DNA of 64,000 nt from Sphingobium yanoikuyae. Its GTDB lineage: Bacteria > Pseudomonadota > Alphaproteobacteria > Sphingomonadales > Sphingomonadaceae. Shown piece by piece: positions 40,038 to 50,309 of this stretch. The notes beneath the pieces are model-generated. The model ran no database searches. It worked only from the letters and a program-made list of their open reading frames with translations, and was not told the DNA's origin. Location: assembly GCF_013001025.1 (NCBI RefSeq), contig NZ_CP053021.1, forward strand, positions 186,001 through 250,000. Reading direction: 5' to 3'. Position numbers and translations under genes: made by a program. Each line of letters opens with the position of its first letter. The first letter of the stretch is position 1.

Positions 40038-41257
40038 TCCATTGGGGCGCCCGCCAGTTCGCGATAGACGCGCGCCACCGAATCCAGGACATGGTCCCAG
40101 CGATAGTCGCCCGCCGTCGCCTCCGCCGCGTGGCCAAGCCGCCGCCTTAGGCTGGTGTCGCGGACGAGGGAAGCCAGGCCGCGGGCATAGGCGCCAACGT
40201 CGCCCGGCGGCACCAGCAATCCGTTGACGCCATTATCGATCAGGGCGGATGCGCTGGGGACGTCGGCCGACAGGACGGCAAGGCCGCTGGCCATCGCCTC
40301 CAGATTGACGTTGCCGAACGCCTCCGTGACGCTGGGATTGACCAATATGTCGGCGCTGGCGACTAGCGCGCCGAGGCGCGCCCCTTCGACATGGCCGGCA
40401 AAGCCGGCATTGGGCAGATGGCGGGCGAGGGCATCGCGCGCCGGGCCATCACCCAGGATCAGGGGGCGCAGCGACAGGCCGCTGGCGCGTGCCGTCATGA
40501 TGGCGTCGGCGAAGATATCGAGTCCCTTTTCCCGGACCAGCCGGCCGAAGAAGAGCGGCACGACATCGTCGGGCGCATAGCCAAGCTGGGCGCGCAGGCT
40601 TTCATCTCGCATCGCCGGATGAAAGACGGATCGATCGACGCCCCGGCTCCAGAGGGTAATGCGCTCGGCGCCATGGATTGCGGCGAGGTCCGCGGCGATC
40701 GGCGGGGTCGGGGCGAGGATGCGGTCGCAATCGCCATAGAAGCGATCGAGATAGGCCACGACCTGCCGCCGCAGGAAGCCGAGGCGATAATAAGCAAGAT
40801 AGGTCTCGAACCGGGTGTGCAGGCTGGCGACGGTTGGTACGGCGTTGCGCCGCGCCCAGTTCAGCGCCTGCCGGCCGAGCAGGTCGGGTGCGGACAGATG
40901 CACGATGTCAGGCTGGAACGCCTCCAGATCGGCGCGGGCGGCACGGGTCAGGCCGATCGCGAGCCGATATTCCGGGCGACCGGGAATGCAGAGCGAGCGC
41001 ACCGATCGGACATCGCCGGCCGAGGTGAAGGCCGGCGTCGGCGCGGTCGGCGAATAGATGCGCACCTCTGCCTGATGCTCGTCCAGCATATGCCGGACCA
41101 GGCGGTTGAGTGCCCGGTTCGCGCCATCGCGCACGCAATCATAATTGCCCGAAAACAGCGCGATCTTCAGCGGCCGGGATGATGTCGGCGCCGTGGCGAC
41201 CGGCAGGGCGGCATGAATATGGGCGCGAAGGGAAGAGAGCGGGGAATGCAGCGTCAT
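40034..41257 (-). CDS. Glycosyltransferase family 4 (GT1-like)
   Basis: This is a 407-residue GT-B-fold enzyme: KIALFSGNYDCVRDGANRALNRLVRHML, VHLSAPDLLG, TLWSRGVDRSVFHP, LFFGRLVREKGLD and the C-terminal nucleotide-sugar motif SVTEAFGNVNLEAMASGLAVLS. Similar enzymes make mannosyl or glucuronosyl lipids. Substrates cannot be read from the sequence. Four-base overlap with the sigma factor gene is unusual for this class of genes. Confidence 0.9.
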   Translation of the reverse strand: MTLHSPLSSLRAHIHAALPVATAPTSSRPLKIALFSGNYDCVRDGANRALNRLVRHMLDEHQAEVRIYSPTAPTPAFTSAGDVRSVRSLCIPGRPEYRLAIGLTRAARADLEAFQPDIVHLSAPDLLGRQALNWARRNAVPTVASLHTRFETYLAYYRLGFLRRQVVAYLDRFYGDCDRILAPTPPIAADLAAIHGAERITLWSRGVDRSVFHPAMRDESLRAQLGYAPDDVVPLFFGRLVREKGLDIFADAIMTARASGLSLRPLILGDGPARDALARHLPNAGFAGHVEGARLGALVASADILVNPSVTEAFGNVNLEAMASGLAVLSADVPSASALIDNGVNGLLVPPGDVGAYARGLASLVRDTSLRRRLGHAAEATAGDYRWDHVLDSVARVYRELAGAPME

Positions 41258-41303
41258 GCCCCGCTTACGCTTGTCGGATCGCGCCTATTCCATCGATGGG
41301 CAA

Positions 41304-42029
41304 TTAAAATTGCCGAATGATGCGCAGGCCGGCGGTGGGTCGGAAGACATCGCCACGCGGCCGTTCCGCGCCAAGGCCCGCCTGCATGGCGAAATTGCCG
41401 CCCAGTTGCTGGTGCAATTGCGGCATCAGCAGCAGGCCGCCCTCGCTGCCGCCCTGATAATTGATCTCCAGCCCCAAGACCTGCCCTTCGCGGCTGTCGT
41501 AGAAGGCTGAGTGGTTGAGGATCACGCCATTGCGGCCATGGCCGCCCGACAGCTTGACGTCGGCAAGCCCTGCCATCGTCACGCTGCTCCAACGGTTGTT
41601 GTAGCGGTGGGCCGCCATATAGGCGAAACTGCTGCGATATTGTTTGGCGCGGCGGTCATAGATGCCGAGATATTGGACGCCATGACCGGTGCGTCCGCCG
41701 CCGGTGGTGCCGAAACTCGCCTGCAAACCCAGCTTCAGTTCAGCAAGCCGGCCGTTGACGAAGGGCAGTTCGCCCTCGATCGCGAAGCCGTCGGCAAAGG
41801 CATATTCGATTTCCGGCGCCCACTGGACGGCGTCGTCATCGCCCGATAGCGGAACGGTCGCCAGCGTATTGACCTCCAGTTCGCCGCGCTTGGCGCCCAG
41901 CGGCCGCATCATGTCGAAGATCATCGGTTCGGGCACGTCGGGATAGGCGTCTGACGCCAGCGCGGCATCGCCCAGAAAGGCGCTCGCCATGGCGGCAAGG
42001 CCATGGCGCGAAAGGGATCGAACGGACAA
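41304..42029 (-). CDS. Secreted outer-membrane beta-barrel-like protein
   Basis: This is a 241-residue protein with a signal peptide (1-25, ALAS). The mature part is beta-rich, with alternating hydrophobic positions and a C-terminal phenylalanine (LRIIRQF), the pattern of a small outer-membrane protein. No family recognised. A large hairpin lies in its leader (42038-42086). Confidence 0.6.
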   Translation of the reverse strand: MSVRSLSRHGLAAMASAFLGDAALASDAYPDVPEPMIFDMMRPLGAKRGELEVNTLATVPLSGDDDAVQWAPEIEYAFADGFAIEGELPFVNGRLAELKLGLQASFGTTGGGRTGHGVQYLGIYDRRAKQYRSSFAYMAAHRYNNRWSSVTMAGLADVKLSGGHGRNGVILNHSAFYDSREGQVLGLEINYQGGSEGGLLLMPQLHQQLGGNFAMQAGLGAERPRGDVFRPTAGLRIIRQF

Positions 42030-42037
42030 GAAAGGCT

Positions 42038-42086
42038 GCTCCCGCGATGAGGATGTGAGGATTCACATCCCCGTCTACGCGGGAGC
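42038..42086. terminator. Two-part hairpin between cpaF and the outer-membrane protein gene
   Basis: GCTCCCGCG (42038-42046) pairs with CGCGGGAGC (42078-42086), and inside that GGATGTGA (42051-42058) pairs with TCACATCC (42063-42070). The internal loops are 4 and 7 nt. It sits 22 bp after the cpaF stop and 9 bp before the next gene's start on the minus strand, so it could terminate cpaF, protect an RNA end, or affect translation of the next gene. The strand of action is not fixed. Confidence 0.5.
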
Positions 42087-42108
42087 GGACGCCCTTATTC
42101 CCTGAGGA

Positions 42109-43641
42109 TCAGAGGCAGGCTTCCAGGAAAGGCTGGTCGAAGCCGAACATGCGGGCCTTGTCGAGCGTATAGGGGCGCAGGCCCATCGAGCGATATTCGC
42201 CGATGATCTTACCGCTGTCATCCTCGTCATGATATTCGAACTTGAACAGTTCCTGGGTGACGATGACGTCGCCTTCCATGCCGATCACTTCGGTCACGTT
42301 GGTGACGCGGCGCGAACCGTCGCGCAGGCGCTTCACCTGGACGATCAGGTCGACCGAGTCGGCGATCTGCTTGGAAATGGCTTCCTTCGGGATCTTGATG
42401 TCGCCCATCAGGATCATGTTCTCCATACGGCCCAGGCATTCGCGCGGGCTGTTGCTGTGGAGCGTACACATGGAACCGTCATGGCCGGTGTTCATCGCGG
42501 CAAGCAGGTCGAAACATTCCGCGCCACGAATTTCGCCCAGGATGATGCGGTCCGGGCGCATACGCAGGGCGTTCTTGACGAGATCGCCGATGGTGATCGC
42601 GCCCTGGCCTTCCAGGTTGGGCGGGCGGGTTTCGAGCGGCAGCCAGTGCGGCTGCTGCAGGCGCAGTTCGGCCGCGTCCTCGATGGTCAGCACGCGCTCG
42701 CCCGGATCGATCATCTTCGACAGCGCATTGAGCATCGTCGTCTTGCCCGAACCGGTACCGCCCGAAATGACGATGTTGAAACGGCAGGCGCCGGCGATCT
42801 TGAGTGCGGTCGCCATCTTCTGGTTCATCGCGCCCCATTGGGCGAGCATGTCGATGGTGATCGGCTTGGCTGAGAATTTACGGATCGAGATGGCCGTGCC
42901 CTTGAGGCTGAGCGGCGGCACGATCACGTTGACACGCGAACCGTCGGGCAGGCGGGCGTCGGCCAGCGGCGTGGTCTGGTCGACGCGGCGGCCGACCTTG
43001 TTCACGATGCGCTGGGCGATCTGGAACAGATGCTCTTCATCGCGGAACTTGATCGGCGCGATCTGGAGCTTGCCCTTCTTTTCGACATAGGTCTGCTCGG
43101 GGCCGTTGACCATGATATCGCTGATGTCCGGGTCGGCCAGCAATTCCTCGAGCGGGCCGAGGCCCAAAAGCTCGTCGACCAGCACCTTTTCCAGCGCGAA
43201 CTGCTCGCGCCGGTTGAGCGTCAGCTTCAGCTCGGCCAGCACTTCCATGATGATCGGCCGGAATTCCTCCGCCAGTTCATCCTTGGTGAGGGTCGCGGCC
43301 GCTTCGGGATCGACGCGTTCGAGCAGGCGGGGAAGCACCTGTTCCTTGATCTTGTGAACCGACGCCTCGAACCCTTGCGGACCGGCATCGGCGACATGTT
43401 CGGCATTGGCGCGTTCCGACAGGCGCGACATGGCGTCCGCATTGCGCTGCATCTGGCTGGTCGGCGCCGACAGCGGATCGAGCGGAATTTCGCCCGGCAG
43501 GGCCGCCAGGTCGAGCGGCGGGAACTGCTCGCCGCCGCGCGGGGCATCCTCGCGCGCTGCGCCGCCGCTGTGCATCGGTCGGGCGACGCCGAAACCCGGC
43601 TTGATGCCGGCAGGTCCATTTTTCCGTCCAAATGCGCTCAT
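42109..43641 (-). CDS. cpaF: CpaF-type secretion ATPase
   Basis: This is a 510-residue VirB11-like ATPase of the Flp/Tad pilus type. EALEKVLVDELLGLGPLEELLADPDISDIMVNGP is the N-terminal signature; Walker A is ISGGTGSGKTT, then EDAAELRLQQPHW, GEIRGAECFDLLAAMNTGHDGSMCTLHSNS. The start at 43641 follows GGAG and overlaps the upstream stop (ATGA). No other cpa/tad genes are in the window, so it is a stand-alone cpaF here. Confidence 0.92.
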   Translation of the reverse strand: MSAFGRKNGPAGIKPGFGVARPMHSGGAAREDAPRGGEQFPPLDLAALPGEIPLDPLSAPTSQMQRNADAMSRLSERANAEHVADAGPQGFEASVHKIKEQVLPRLLERVDPEAAATLTKDELAEEFRPIIMEVLAELKLTLNRREQFALEKVLVDELLGLGPLEELLADPDISDIMVNGPEQTYVEKKGKLQIAPIKFRDEEHLFQIAQRIVNKVGRRVDQTTPLADARLPDGSRVNVIVPPLSLKGTAISIRKFSAKPITIDMLAQWGAMNQKMATALKIAGACRFNIVISGGTGSGKTTMLNALSKMIDPGERVLTIEDAAELRLQQPHWLPLETRPPNLEGQGAITIGDLVKNALRMRPDRIILGEIRGAECFDLLAAMNTGHDGSMCTLHSNSPRECLGRMENMILMGDIKIPKEAISKQIADSVDLIVQVKRLRDGSRRVTNVTEVIGMEGDVIVTQELFKFEYHDEDDSGKIIGEYRSMGLRPYTLDKARMFGFDQPFLEACL

Positions 43642-45203
43642 AACTCTCCGCCGGAATTCTGCGATCGGGCCAGCCACCCCAAAATGGGCCGATTCACCAT
43701 GGCTGGAGAAGGTGAATAAGCTGGAAACTTTGACAAATGGCTAATGCGCCGGCGCCACAGAAGCAGCGCCAGCATCAGCGCAGCGGCGAGGCTGATGGCC
43801 GTGCCGACGCTTTCCTGCCACAGGCGCACCCGTTCGATCTGGTAAATGCCCGGCCGCGCATCGAAACTGATGAGGGGGCCATGGGAAGGCACAGGCTGAC
43901 CGTTGTGTGTCACCTGCCAGATTGGGAAGGCGGCATGACCCATGGTCACGGGGCCGGGACGGGTGATGACAATCCGGTCGCCGCGCGGCAGGGCGCGCCA
44001 GGGGCGCAGGTCGGTCGAGCGATCGTAGCGATCGACGCGGGCAATGTCGAAACCGGCCGGAAGATACTCGGGGGCGTCGGGGACGGTCCGGTCGAGCCGG
44101 GCATAGTCGATCGGCAGGCGCAGATTGGCGCAGGTAATGATGCCGCTGACAAGATAAGGGAACAGCAGCAGCACGCCGGCACCCGCTAGCAGTACGGGGC
44201 GAGGACGATAGGTCATCAGCGCCGTGATGGTCGTAAATTCGACGATGCCCAGCGCCCGCCAGGGAAATTGCGTCTTGTCCAGCAGGTCGATCTGCCAGAG
44301 GAACGGGATGAGGTTAATCGACGCGAGGGCGGTGACGATAGCGATTCCCGACCAGATCGACCGGGCGGGCCAGGCCAGCAGCCCCAGCCCCAGCGCGATG
44401 CAGGGGAATAGTAAGAGATCTTCACGCCAGATCGACCAGTTGGCGGCGTGATATTTGCCCGTCCACAACAGGGCCGTCGACATATGCGCCTGTAGCGTGG
44501 CGGCGGGCAGCAGGTAGAAGGCGGCCAGGGTAAAGGCGAGAATGCCGGCGATCAGTCCGGGGACCAGCGTCGAGCGATCCTGCCATATCCGATGCAGCAT
44601 CAGCGGCGCGATCAGGAACGGGCCGGTGAGTGTGGCCACCGGCAAATGGGTCAGGATCAGCGCGCCATAGCTGAGCGCGAGCAGGGCGATGCCGCTGCGC
44701 GAGGGCAGGCGCGCAATCCCCAGGGCGATAAGCGGCAGCCAGATGAAGGAGGCAAATTCGGCCAGGGCGCCGCGCACATAGAAATCATGGAGATGATAGG
44801 GCGCCAGCATATAGAGCGCGGCGCCCAGCAGCGGATGCGTACCGCGCGAGGCAAGCCAGCGATGCATCGCCATACCCGACGCGATCAACAGCAGGAGTGC
44901 AGCGACATTGATCGCCTGGAGAACTGGAATACCGATCGCCGCCAGTCCGCCGGACAGCCAATAGGCGAGCGGTGGATAGAAATAGAAGGTGGGGCTGCCC
45001 AAGCCTTCGAAGCTGTTGGGTAGCCAGCGCTCGTACAATTGCCCGGCGGCCATTTGCTCGCCGAAATGGCCGGTCCACATATAATTGTAGAGATAGGAAT
45101 GGTTGGCCCCTGGGCCGAACAGGAAGGAGGGCAGCATCAGCAGGATGCCCAGCGCGGCCAATGGGGTCATTGGGTGACGAAGAAGGCCGGAAGCGAAGCG
45201 CAT
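43638..45203 (-). CDS. Polytopic membrane protein (GT-C-like)
   Basis: This is a 521-residue protein with about ten or more transmembrane helices and one large extracytoplasmic loop toward the C-terminus (residues about 380-490). FYFYPPLAYWLSGG and the early HSYLYNYMWTGHFGEQM resemble multispan proteins sometimes labelled 6-pyruvoyl-tetrahydropterin synthase-related; the fold suggests a polyprenyl-sugar-using GT-C. Start 45203 uses the inner ATG. It is directly coupled to cpaF. Confidence 0.65.
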   Translation of the reverse strand: MRFASGLLRHPMTPLAALGILLMLPSFLFGPGANHSYLYNYMWTGHFGEQMAAGQLYERWLPNSFEGLGSPTFYFYPPLAYWLSGGLAAIGIPVLQAINVAALLLLIASGMAMHRWLASRGTHPLLGAALYMLAPYHLHDFYVRGALAEFASFIWLPLIALGIARLPSRSGIALLALSYGALILTHLPVATLTGPFLIAPLMLHRIWQDRSTLVPGLIAGILAFTLAAFYLLPAATLQAHMSTALLWTGKYHAANWSIWREDLLLFPCIALGLGLLAWPARSIWSGIAIVTALASINLIPFLWQIDLLDKTQFPWRALGIVEFTTITALMTYRPRPVLLAGAGVLLLFPYLVSGIITCANLRLPIDYARLDRTVPDAPEYLPAGFDIARVDRYDRSTDLRPWRALPRGDRIVITRPGPVTMGHAAFPIWQVTHNGQPVPSHGPLISFDARPGIYQIERVRLWQESVGTAISLAAALMLALLLWRRRISHLSKFPAYSPSPAMVNRPILGWLARSQNSGGEL

Positions 45204-45319
45204 GACCGCCCTGATGCCGCAATAGGGTAAACGAAGCGTAAGTCCTGTTTGGCGGTTACCCGTCATTAACCATTCTGGCCGATAGCGAGCATGAGTATCT
45301 GGCAGGATATCTACGCGCC

Positions 45320-46333
45320 ATGCGAACCGTGTCGATCGTCATTCCCGTTTTCAACGAGCAGGACAGCCTGTCGCTGTTCCTGGATGCAGCGCGTCCTGCG
45401 CTTGCCGATGCGTTGGCGCTGATCGGGCCGGGCGCGCAGGCTGAATATCTGTTCGTCGACGATGGCAGCACGGACCGCACCGCCGACGTGCTGGCGATCC
45501 TGTCGCGCCTGAACAGCGATGTCCGCTGCATCACCCTGTCCCGCAATTTCGGCAAGGAAGCGGCCTTGGCGGCCGGGATCGATCATGCTCGGGGCGACGC
45601 CGTCATCCCGATCGACGTCGACCTGCAGGATCCGCCGGCGGTGATCGTGGAGATGGTGCGACATTGGCTGGCCGGCGCGCAGGTCGTCAATGCCCGGCGG
45701 GTCGATCGGTCGACGGACAGCTGGTTCAAGCGCTGGAGCGCACGCTCCTTCTATGCGCTGCTCAACCGCCTGTCGGACTATCCCATTCCTGAAAATGTCG
45801 GCGACTTCCGCCTGCTCGACCGGCAGGCCGTCGATGTCGTCAAGCAGCTGGGCGAACAGGCCCGCTTCAACAAGGGGCTGTTCAGCTGGATCGGCTTTCG
45901 CGTCGCGACGGTCGACTATAGCCGCGCCCGCCGGGAAGCGGGCGCCACCAAATGGCGGCTGGGCAAGCTATGGTCGCTGGCCGTCGACGGCATCACCGCA
46001 TCGACCACCATGCCGCTACGCATCTGGTCCTATATCGGTGGCGGGATCGCATTGCTGGCCTTTGCCTATGCGGCTTTTCTGGTCGTGCATACGCTGGTCA
46101 CCGGGGTCGATACGCCGGGCTATGCCTCCATCATGGTGGCGGTGCTGGGGCTGGGCGGGCTCAATCTGATGAGCCTGGGGATCATCGGCGAATATCTGGG
46201 CCGTGTCGCGAGCGAAGTGCGGCAGCGGCCGCTCTATGTGATTGCGGACGAGCAGGGTGGTACGCCGCTCGTGACGCCACCGGAGGCGTGTGAAGGAGAG
46301 GTCCGGTGGATCGATCAGCCTATGCGAGCCTGA
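45320..46333 (+). CDS. GT2 glycosyltransferase, polyprenyl-phosphate sugar transferase type
   Basis: This is a 337-residue enzyme: SIVIPVFNEQDSL and FVDDGSTDRT are the GT-A nucleotide-sugar motifs, IDVDLQDPP the metal site, and two C-terminal transmembrane helices (about 234-260 and 272-297) anchor it. Similar enzymes (DPM1, GtrB, ArnC relatives) attach a sugar to a lipid phosphate on the inner membrane. Divergent from the membrane protein above. Its last 28 bp overlap the start of the broken methyltransferase. Confidence 0.9.
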   Translation: MRTVSIVIPVFNEQDSLSLFLDAARPALADALALIGPGAQAEYLFVDDGSTDRTADVLAILSRLNSDVRCITLSRNFGKEAALAAGIDHARGDAVIPIDVDLQDPPAVIVEMVRHWLAGAQVVNARRVDRSTDSWFKRWSARSFYALLNRLSDYPIPENVGDFRLLDRQAVDVVKQLGEQARFNKGLFSWIGFRVATVDYSRARREAGATKWRLGKLWSLAVDGITASTTMPLRIWSYIGGGIALLAFAYAAFLVVHTLVTGVDTPGYASIMVAVLGLGGLNLMSLGIIGEYLGRVASEVRQRPLYVIADEQGGTPLVTPPEACEGEVRWIDQPMRA

Positions 46334-46858
46334 GTGCGCAGGAAGGCACGCATTGCTGCTGCGCGCGGCATCGGCAAGGTCGAGCCAGGCAGGCTGCCCG
46401 ACACAATCGGCTTCGACGGACGGTGCTACGATCTTATCGTGCTGCTTGATGTGCTCGAACATGTCGAGCAGGATCGCGAGGCGCTGGCTGCGCTGCGCGA
46501 TCGGCTGGCGCCGGGCGGAAGGATACTGCTGACCGTTCCGGTTGCCCCGTGGCTCTGGTCGGAGCATGACATGCTGCACCATCACAAGCGTCGCTACACC
46601 GCTGCCAGCTTGTATGCCGTTGCACGTGACGCTGGCTTGCAGGTCCATGAGAAGGGGCGTTTCAATGCGCTGCTGTTCCCGGTGGCGGTCCTTGCCCGTG
46701 CGGTTCAGCGGCTTACCGGGCGTGGCGCCGCAAGCGAGGCCGCACCGCCAACATCACTGAATACTCTGCTGCGTCATGTCTTCGCGACCGAGCGGCACCT
46801 GTTCGGGCGTGTGAGTCTGCCCTTTGGCCTTTCCCTCTACGCCATCCTGACCGCCTGA
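46306..46858 (+). pseudogene. Methyltransferase with internal deletion and frameshift
   Basis: GTG at 46306, right after AAGGAGAGG, opens MDRSAYASLSAQEGTH, the expected N-terminus of a class I methyltransferase of this type. That frame then runs into a stop, while the protein continues in another frame from about 46352 (ARIAAARGIGKVEPGRLPD) through YDLIVLLDVLEHVEQD, LAPGGRILLTVPVAPWLWSEHD and KRRYTAASL to 46858. The segment that should hold the SAM-binding motif is missing, so a stretch of coding sequence was lost with a frame shift. A remnant could be made from an internal GTG but would lack motif I. Confidence 0.8.
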
Positions 46859-48409
46859 ATGTGGAGGGCCATAGCGGCCATCGGGATGATACCATTGTCC
46901 GTCCCAGCAACGCGCTGGTTCGGCCGCGCTTGCTCTGTAGGGATTGGTCGGTCGCACCAGAGCGGGCATGTACGATATCGGAGCGAGATAGGTGCCCATC
47001 GGCTGGAACCAGAAACTCTGTCGCCACGCCATGAAGAAGCTGCAGTGTACTTCCGGTGCGGCAGGGTGGCTGATGGCGCGGCGAATTTCATGCAGTGGGG
47101 TAAGCGCGCCCACCGCCAGCGCGACGATCAGGAAAAGTCGCGCGCGGGACGGCACCAGAAGCAGGTCGACAAGCATGACCGCCAATATGGTCAGCGCCGT
47201 GACTGATCCCCGCATCATGAAATCTGTCGAAGACCCGATCTGCACGAATGGAATGGCCAGCAGCCACAATGTCAGCAGGACAAGCGTATCCATCCCGAAC
47301 CGCCGGGCGTGGGCGACCAGTGCGACGGGAATCGCATAGACCAGTACCTCCAGCAGTTCGAATAGGCCCCATTGCAGCGGGGGCAATGCGTTGAGCCGGG
47401 CGCCTACATCATCATTTGCTGCGCCAAGATAAAGGAGACCCGGCGTTGCCAGCAACAGGGCAAGGGCGGGAAGGCCGATGTCGCGGGCCCGGATATCCCG
47501 CGCCATCAGTGCTCGCATACCTGCCAGCGCGGCAAAGGGCATCGCACCCATCAGCCCCAGGGGCGACCATAAGGCCGTTAGCGGCAACAGGGTCAGAAAT
47601 TGCGCCAGGCTCGCCTTGCCGTCGCGCCATAGCAGATAGCCTGTCGCGCCGATCCAGCCTGACATCGCATGTTGCGGCACCCAGAAGGCCAGAGTGATGG
47701 TCGAGCTATATTGGAGATAGGCCCAATTCTCCATATGGTCGGATAGTCCGCCGCGGAACAGGATGCGCCCCAGGGCATCCAGCCCGCTGAAGCCGACCAG
47801 TATCGTCAATGCCACCGTCCGTTCGCGACGCTTGTTGAACAGCGTCGATCCCATTGCCAGCAGCATGGCCAGCATTACCGCATTCTGGAGCAGCAGTGCG
47901 ATATCGCCGGCACCTGCGCCCCAGGCCTTGCCCGCCAGCGCCGGTACAAGGAACATGCCGATCGGGAAGCGCAACACATCCGGCTCCGCCCGCGCCGTGT
48001 AGACGAAGGGCCAGGGGTTGATGCGCATATCGTTCAAAGCCGCCAGACGGACCTGCCAGTCGATATTGGCGTAGAAAAAGCGCCCTTCGCCGCCGAGCAT
48101 CAGCAGGATCAGAGCGACCGCCATGCAGGCAATCAGGGTCGCGACCGTTGGCCCTCGTTGATCGGGCATGGCGCGCACGGTCGCGACGCACAGTCCGACG
48201 ATCAGCAACGCCCCGAGCGGATAGGCCCAGACGGGCATGATATCGAGAAAGCGCCACAGTAGAAGCTGGTCTAGCCCGAGCCAGGATAGCAACGCAGCAA
48301 TCAGCCAGCCCGAGGGAAGTTGGTGTGCCAGCCAAGACGGCGATCCGTTCGTCGGCGGAGTGAAGGCGGGTTCATCCTGGGCGGGTGCGGTAAAGGCGAG
48401 GGCGGTCAT
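46754..48409 (-). CDS. Large membrane protein, unknown
   Basis: This is a 551-residue protein with about ten transmembrane helices in the first 430 residues. The extracytoplasmic end is hydrophilic. The last 35 residues (after QWYHPDGRYG) are encoded antisense to the methyltransferase remnant (46754-46858), and look non-native, so the true C-terminus may have been lost. It may belong to envelope polysaccharide work, given the GT2 gene nearby, but no family is recognised. Confidence 0.65.
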   Translation of the reverse strand: MTALAFTAPAQDEPAFTPPTNGSPSWLAHQLPSGWLIAALLSWLGLDQLLLWRFLDIMPVWAYPLGALLIVGLCVATVRAMPDQRGPTVATLIACMAVALILLMLGGEGRFFYANIDWQVRLAALNDMRINPWPFVYTARAEPDVLRFPIGMFLVPALAGKAWGAGAGDIALLLQNAVMLAMLLAMGSTLFNKRRERTVALTILVGFSGLDALGRILFRGGLSDHMENWAYLQYSSTITLAFWVPQHAMSGWIGATGYLLWRDGKASLAQFLTLLPLTALWSPLGLMGAMPFAALAGMRALMARDIRARDIGLPALALLLATPGLLYLGAANDDVGARLNALPPLQWGLFELLEVLVYAIPVALVAHARRFGMDTLVLLTLWLLAIPFVQIGSSTDFMMRGSVTALTILAVMLVDLLLVPSRARLFLIVALAVGALTPLHEIRRAISHPAAPEVHCSFFMAWRQSFWFQPMGTYLAPISYMPALVRPTNPYRASAAEPARCWDGQWYHPDGRYGPPHSGGQDGVEGKAKGQTHTPEQVPLGREDMTQQSIQ

Positions 48410-48424
48410 CGGCGGGCGGCACTC

Positions 48425-48455
48425 ACAAGAAAAAGGGGCGCGAAGCGCGCCCCTT
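48425..48455 (-). terminator. Intrinsic terminator of the atp operon
   Basis: On the minus strand, AAGGGGCGCG, a three-base loop, then CGCGCCCCTT and a run TTTTTCTT: a 10-bp GC stem with a T tail, about 75 bp past the atpC stop. This is the cleanest rho-independent terminator in the window. Confidence 0.85.
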
Positions 48456-48530
48456 GGTCCGTTCGTCTGGCATGAATGCGGTAGGTTGGAAAGAGCCTGG
48501 CTCCCCCATCGGCCTGCGCGCCAGGAAGCC

Positions 48531-48785
48531 TCAGCCCGCCTTTTCGGCGAGAACCGTCAGGCCCTTTTCATTGACCTCGGCAAAGCCGCCCTCGACCGGG
48601 ATGATTTCCGGCGCGGCGCCAGCCGATGCGAAGATCTGGATCGCGCCATCGCGCACGGTCGACATGAAGGGCGCATGGCCCTCCAGCACGCCGAAGTCGC
48701 CATCGGTGCCGGGAACGACGACCTGATAGACCTCTTCCGAGCGGACGAGCTTTTCAGGGGTCACGAGTTCGAAATGCAGTGCCAT
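48531..48785 (-). CDS. atpC: ATP synthase F1 epsilon subunit
   Basis: This is an 84-residue epsilon subunit with the N-terminal beta-barrel ([40 protein letters not shown]). It lacks the long C-terminal helical pair found in many bacteria, so the inhibitory arm is short or absent, common in alphaproteobacteria. Last gene of the operon, followed by an intrinsic terminator. Confidence 0.95.
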   Translation of the reverse strand: MALHFELVTPEKLVRSEEVYQVVVPGTDGDFGVLEGHAPFMSTVRDGAIQIFASAGAAPEIIPVEGGFAEVNEKGLTVLAEKAG

Positions 48786-48839
48786 TTTTATGTCCTATGC
48801 CCCCTCCCCGAACCGGGGAGGGGTATATGAGGTTAGAGC

Positions 48840-50309
<1,470 letters not shown>

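Noticed and set aside
46290..46532. Open frame of 80 codons at the GT2/methyltransferase junction
   Set aside because: It reads the region in a third frame with no family match; the frame-shifted methyltransferase explains both ends.
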